Of a stretch of 8,669 nucleotides of DNA, positions 6,038-8,669 are shown in pieces. The position numbers were made by a program, and so were the translations under genes. How positions within the stretch are numbered: position 1 is the stretch's first letter; each line of letters starts with the position of its first letter. The stretch is from contig CAJJYX010000143.1 in assembly GCA_905197435.1 (NCBI GenBank), positions 1 through 8,669 of the forward strand. The letters are read 5' to 3'. This DNA comes from an uncultured Bacteroides sp. Its GTDB lineage: Bacteria; Bacteroidota; Bacteroidia; Bacteroidales; Bacteroidaceae. The notes below the pieces were generated by a model. That model was given only the letters and a program-made list of their open reading frames with translations. It was not told the DNA's origin and did no database searches.

Positions 6038-7081
6038 ATGGCACAATTGAATTTTGGCGGTGTTATCGAGAATGTAGTGACCCGCGAAGAATTTCCTTTG
6101 GAAAAAGCACGTGAGATTTTGAAAGATGAAACAATTGCAGTAATCGGTTATGGCGTACAAGGCCCGGGGCAGGCTTGTAACTTGCGTGATAACGGTTTCA
6201 ATGTGATTGTAGGACAGCGTCCGGGTAAAACATACGAAAAGGCGGTAGCTGACGGATGGGTGCCGGGTGAGACTTTGTTCGGCATCGAAGAAGCTTGTCA
6301 GAAAGGTACTATCGTTATGTGCCTGTTGTCTGATGCTGCTGTAATGTCTGTATGGCCGACTATCAAGCCTTATTTGACTCCAGGAAAGGCTCTTTACTTC
6401 TCTCATGGTTTTGCAATTACTTGGAACGACCGCACAGGCGTAGTTCCTCCTAAAGATATTGATGTTATTATGGTTGCTCCTAAAGGTTCCGGTACTTCAC
6501 TCCGTACCATGTTCCTCGAAGGTCGTGGTCTGAACTCATCATACGCTGTTTATCAGGATGCTACGGGCAAGGCTTTTGACAAGACAATCGCATTAGGTAT
6601 CGGTATCGGTTCTGGTTATTTGTTTGAGACAACTTTCATCCGTGAAGCTACTTCCGACTTAACTGGTGAACGCGGTTCATTGATGGGAGCTATCCAAGGA
6701 TTGCTGTTGGCACAGTATGAAGTGTTGCGCGAAAACGGCCATACACCGTCTGAAGCATTCAATGAAACAGTAGAGGAGTTGACTCAATCTTTGATGCCGT
6801 TGTTCGCTAAGAACGGTATGGACTGGATGTATGCCAACTGTTCTACTACAGCTCAGCGTGGTGCTTTGGATTGGATGACTCCGTTCCATGATGCCATCAA
6901 GCCGGTTATGCAGAAATTGTATGCAAGTGTGAAGTCGGGTAACGAAGCTCAGATTTCTATCGATAGCAACTCCAAACCTGATTATCGTGAGAAGTTGAAT
7001 GCGGAATTGAAGGCTTTGCGTGAAAGCGAAATGTGGCAGACTGCCGTTACCGTTCGTAAACTCCGTCCGGAAAACAATTAA
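6038..7081 (+). CDS. ilvC: Ketol-acid reductoisomerase, short class I, fungal-like
   Basis: This enzyme converts acetolactate or acetohydroxybutyrate to the dihydroxy acid by Mg2+-dependent alkyl migration and NAD(P)H reduction. At 347 residues it is the short class. The Rossmann dinucleotide loop reads IGYGVQGPGQACNLRDNG, with Gly37, Gly39 and Gly42. The cofactor-specificity loop is VGQRPGKTYEKA (58-69). Catalytic His123 is in YFSHGF and Lys149 in APKGSG. Metal ligands Asp207 and Glu211 are in SDLTGERG, with Glu243 and Glu247 in NETVEEL; Ser269 is in NCSTTAQRG. The GPGQ loop, NETVEE, SLMP and the C-terminal VRKLRPEN resemble yeast Ilv5 more than the common bacterial GSQGHAHA type. NADPH or NADH preference is not decidable from sequence. 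It is the last gene of the operon, 49 bases after the thioesterase, and is followed by a strong terminator. Confidence 0.96.
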   Translation: MAQLNFGGVIENVVTREEFPLEKAREILKDETIAVIGYGVQGPGQACNLRDNGFNVIVGQRPGKTYEKAVADGWVPGETLFGIEEACQKGTIVMCLLSDAAVMSVWPTIKPYLTPGKALYFSHGFAITWNDRTGVVPPKDIDVIMVAPKGSGTSLRTMFLEGRGLNSSYAVYQDATGKAFDKTIALGIGIGSGYLFETTFIREATSDLTGERGSLMGAIQGLLLAQYEVLRENGHTPSEAFNETVEELTQSLMPLFAKNGMDWMYANCSTTAQRGALDWMTPFHDAIKPVMQKLYASVKSGNEAQISIDSNSKPDYREKLNAELKALRESEMWQTAVTVRKLRPENN

Positions 7082-7097
7082 TCTGCTTTATAACAAT

Positions 7098-7143
7098 AAA
7101 AGAAATCCCTCCTTCGGTTTTACTGAAAGAGGGATTTCCTTTT
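7098..7143. terminator. Bidirectional terminator between ilvC and the helicase-like gene
   Basis: GAAATCCCTC (7102-7111) pairs perfectly with GAGGGATTTC (7129-7138). After one mismatch an inner stem (7113-7118 with 7122-7127, one G-U) closes a TTT loop. AAA (7098-7100) and TTTT (7140-7143) flank it, so a T-run follows the stem on either strand. The two genes converge here with only 70 bases between stop codons, so one hairpin plausibly ends both transcripts. Confidence 0.9.
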
Positions 7144-7151
7144 ATCATTGA

Positions 7152-8669
7152 CTACTTTAAACTTTGAATAAATTCCAGTAGCTTCCGGTAGAAGCCGTGA
7201 TGTTTCAACGTTTCTGCCTCTCCCAATATCACCAGCTTCATGCGTGCCCGGGTAATGGCAACGTTCATTCTCCTTAAGTCATTCAGAAATCCTATCTGGC
7301 CTTCTTCATTGGCGCGGACAAGGCTGATGAAGACAACATCGCGTTCTTGCCCTTGGAAGCCATCTACCGTATTTACGGTGAACAGATTGCGGTAAGGTTT
7401 TAGTGAAGCGTCTGTTTTTATCTTATTACGGAGATATTGCACTTGTGCTTTGTAAGGAGAAATGATACCGAAATCTATTTTTTCTTCCAAAATGCGATTA
7501 CCCCCGATTCGGTTGATGTAGATTTTCAATTCTGATAGAAGCAGATCTGCTTCTGCTTTATTGATACGTCCAAAAGTCTCTCCCACAAATTCTTCTTTAA
7601 AATCCATTTCAGAGGTGTCAATCCAGTTGATGGGGGTGTCCCAGTCCAAGATTCCCCGGTAGCGCACTTCGGGAGCAGCTTCCAGTTCTCTGTTATAAAA
7701 CCATAGGGAAGGAAACTTCATGATTTCTTCGTGCATACGGTATTGTACTTTCAGCAAAGAGACAACAGCCGGCTTGTTAGACACCACTTTTTCCATCAAT
7801 GTCCGTTCGAGTCCTCCACGAGCAGCTTCGTAACATTTTATGGTAGGGGGAAGTTGGCAGTGGTCACCTGCCAACACCACACGGTCTGCTTTTCGGATAG
7901 CTATCCAGCAGGCTGCTTCCAAAGCTTGGGCTGCTTCGTCAATAAAAAGGGTATTGAAACGGCGTCCGTTGAGCAATCGGTGATTGCTGCTTACCAACGT
8001 GGAGGCAATGACATGTGCTCCATCGAAAAGCTCTGTATTGATTTGTATTTCCAAGGCGGTGGCGCGGTCACGCAGGCGGCTCATACGGTTACGCACACTT
8101 TCGCGTTCGTTGTAACTGCTACGACGGGCACGGCTACCCAGTTCACGAAGGCTTTTCCGGATGCTCCATAGCTCCGGATAAAGCGGATGGTTCTCGAAAC
8201 GGCGCTCGTACGTGAAAGAAAGCATCTTATCGTTTACGCGTGTCGGATTGCCGATACGTAAAACATTGACGCCTCTATCTACCAGTTTCTCTGAAATCCA
8301 GTCGACGGCAGTATTGCTTTGGGCACATACCAGGACCTGCGGTTCCCGATGCAAGGTTTCGTAGATGGCTTCCACCAATGTCGTTGTCTTTCCAGTTCCC
8401 GGAGGACCTACCAGACACAGGATCGGGCTGTCACCCTTTTTCGTAAGAGCACGTACTGCCAGAAACTCCAGCACACGTTCTTTAACCTCTTCCAGTCCGT
8501 AATGTTCTGCTTCCAGAAGCTCTTTCGCATATGCAATGTCTGTAAAATCCTCAGCCCGCTTATTCCATGGCATTTCCAGCATGGTTTCAATATATGTACG
8601 GATCACGCCCGCTTCTGCCGGACTCTGCATGGAATTTTTAAATCTGCTGATCTCTTTTTTCAGCTTTTC
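7152..8669 (-). CDS. Chimeric reading frame: Lon-type segment fused to Upf1/Dna2-family SF1 helicase, 5' end cut
   Basis: The frame is open for 505 codons from the right edge to TAG 7154-7152. Numbering from internal ATG 8630-8628, residues 75-492 are a superfamily 1B helicase of the Upf1/IGHMBP2 type: Walker A GPPGTGKT (75-82), Ia with CAQSNTAVDWISEKL, II DEAA (231-234), III GDHCQLPP (255-262), IV QYRMHEE (296-302), V DGFQGQERDVVF (423-434), VI RRMNVAITRAR (453-463). All catalytic motifs are intact, and this part looks like the usual Bacteroides protein. What precedes Walker A does not: the helicase N-terminal region and its Q motif (N-x-S-Q-type) are absent, replaced by Lon protease sequence (MPWNK, HYGLEEVKERVLEFLAV, PILCLVGPPG). 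The ATG at 8630 is not the true start, because codons continue in frame to the edge. It is either an assembly or recombination chimera or a genuine fusion. The helicase call is firm; the integrity of the gene is doubtful. Confidence 0.85.
   Translation of the reverse strand, partial: EKLKKEISRFKNSMQSPAEAGVIRTYIETMLEMPWNKRAEDFTDIAYAKELLEAEHYGLEEVKERVLEFLAVRALTKKGDSPILCLVGPPGTGKTTTLVEAIYETLHREPQVLVCAQSNTAVDWISEKLVDRGVNVLRIGNPTRVNDKMLSFTYERRFENHPLYPELWSIRKSLRELGSRARRSSYNERESVRNRMSRLRDRATALEIQINTELFDGAHVIASTLVSSNHRLLNGRRFNTLFIDEAAQALEAACWIAIRKADRVVLAGDHCQLPPTIKCYEAARGGLERTLMEKVVSNKPAVVSLLKVQYRMHEEIMKFPSLWFYNRELEAAPEVRYRGILDWDTPINWIDTSEMDFKEEFVGETFGRINKAEADLLLSELKIYINRIGGNRILEEKIDFGIISPYKAQVQYLRNKIKTDASLKPYRNLFTVNTVDGFQGQERDVVFISLVRANEEGQIGFLNDLRRMNVAITRARMKLVILGEAETLKHHGFYRKLLEFIQSLK
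8400..8669 (-). other. Lon-protease-derived segment upstream of the helicase P-loop
   Basis: This stretch encodes the part of Lon just before and into its AAA+ module. It has the helical linker starting EKLKKEISRF at the window edge, then SPAEAGVIRTYIE, the MPWNK turn, HYGLEEVKERVLEFLAV and SPILCLVGPPG. In Lon the next residues would be GKTS(L/I) and then a SLGGxRDExEIRGHR-type stretch; here the helicase TTTLVEAIYETLHREPQV follows. The form KKGDSPILCLVGPPGTGKT reminds me of Lon from Clostridia rather than Bacteroides, whose Lon I recall as having a different linker; that is recollection, not a search. No Lon protease domain is present. Confidence 0.8.

Noticed and set aside
7731..8171. A 146-codon plus-strand frame opposite the helicase.
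   Set aside because: It is antisense to intact helicase motifs, and its low-complexity translation looks like a shadow frame.
8628..8630. ATG that could start the helicase gene as a 492-residue protein.
   Set aside because: The frame continues upstream without a stop to the window edge with Lon-like residues, and no ribosome binding or promoter signal precedes this ATG, so it is an internal methionine.

Overview
The window looks like a Bacteroides/Phocaeicola-type gut Bacteroidales chromosome. The evidence is the TTTG-19-TAnnTTTG promoter, mostly A-rich start regions with few Shine-Dalgarno sites, the protein sequences, and the gene order ilvD-ilvB-ilvN-acyl-ACP thioesterase-ilvC. The species cannot be fixed from this sequence alone.

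Layout. (1) Positions 1-538, minus strand: a SlyD-like FKBP prolyl isomerase with a Cys/Gly-rich metal-binding tail, cut by the left edge. (2) 539-1029: a divergent regulatory region. It holds a perfect TAnnTTTG box facing slyD, a good Bacteroides promoter facing ilvD, a 24-codon leader peptide very rich in Ile, Leu and Val, and mutually exclusive antiterminator and terminator hairpins. This is a complete ribosome-mediated attenuator for the ilv operon. (3) 1030-7081, plus strand: ilvD, ilvB, ilvN, a FatA/FatB-type acyl-ACP thioesterase and ilvC. ilvN and the thioesterase overlap by ATGA. An AT-rich heptad and inverted-repeat element lies between ilvB and ilvN. (4) 7098-7143: a bidirectional terminator. 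(5) 7152-8669, minus strand: an open frame running off the right edge, in which a Lon-protease segment is joined in frame to an Upf1/Dna2-family SF1 helicase exactly at the Walker A loop.

How the genes work together. IlvB and IlvN form acetohydroxyacid synthase, IlvC is the ketol-acid reductoisomerase and IlvD the dihydroxyacid dehydratase. Together they make the 2-keto acid precursors of valine, isoleucine and leucine. Those keto acids are also the source of branched primers for iso/anteiso fatty acids, which may explain the acyl-ACP thioesterase inside the operon. Control appears two-layered: leader-peptide attenuation of transcription, and probable valine feedback through the IlvN ACT domain.

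The two observations most worth following are the ilv attenuator, which is mechanistically very clean, and the Lon-helicase chimera. The chimera is either a contig-joining artefact at a conserved P-loop sequence or an unusual real fusion; I consider an artefact more likely.
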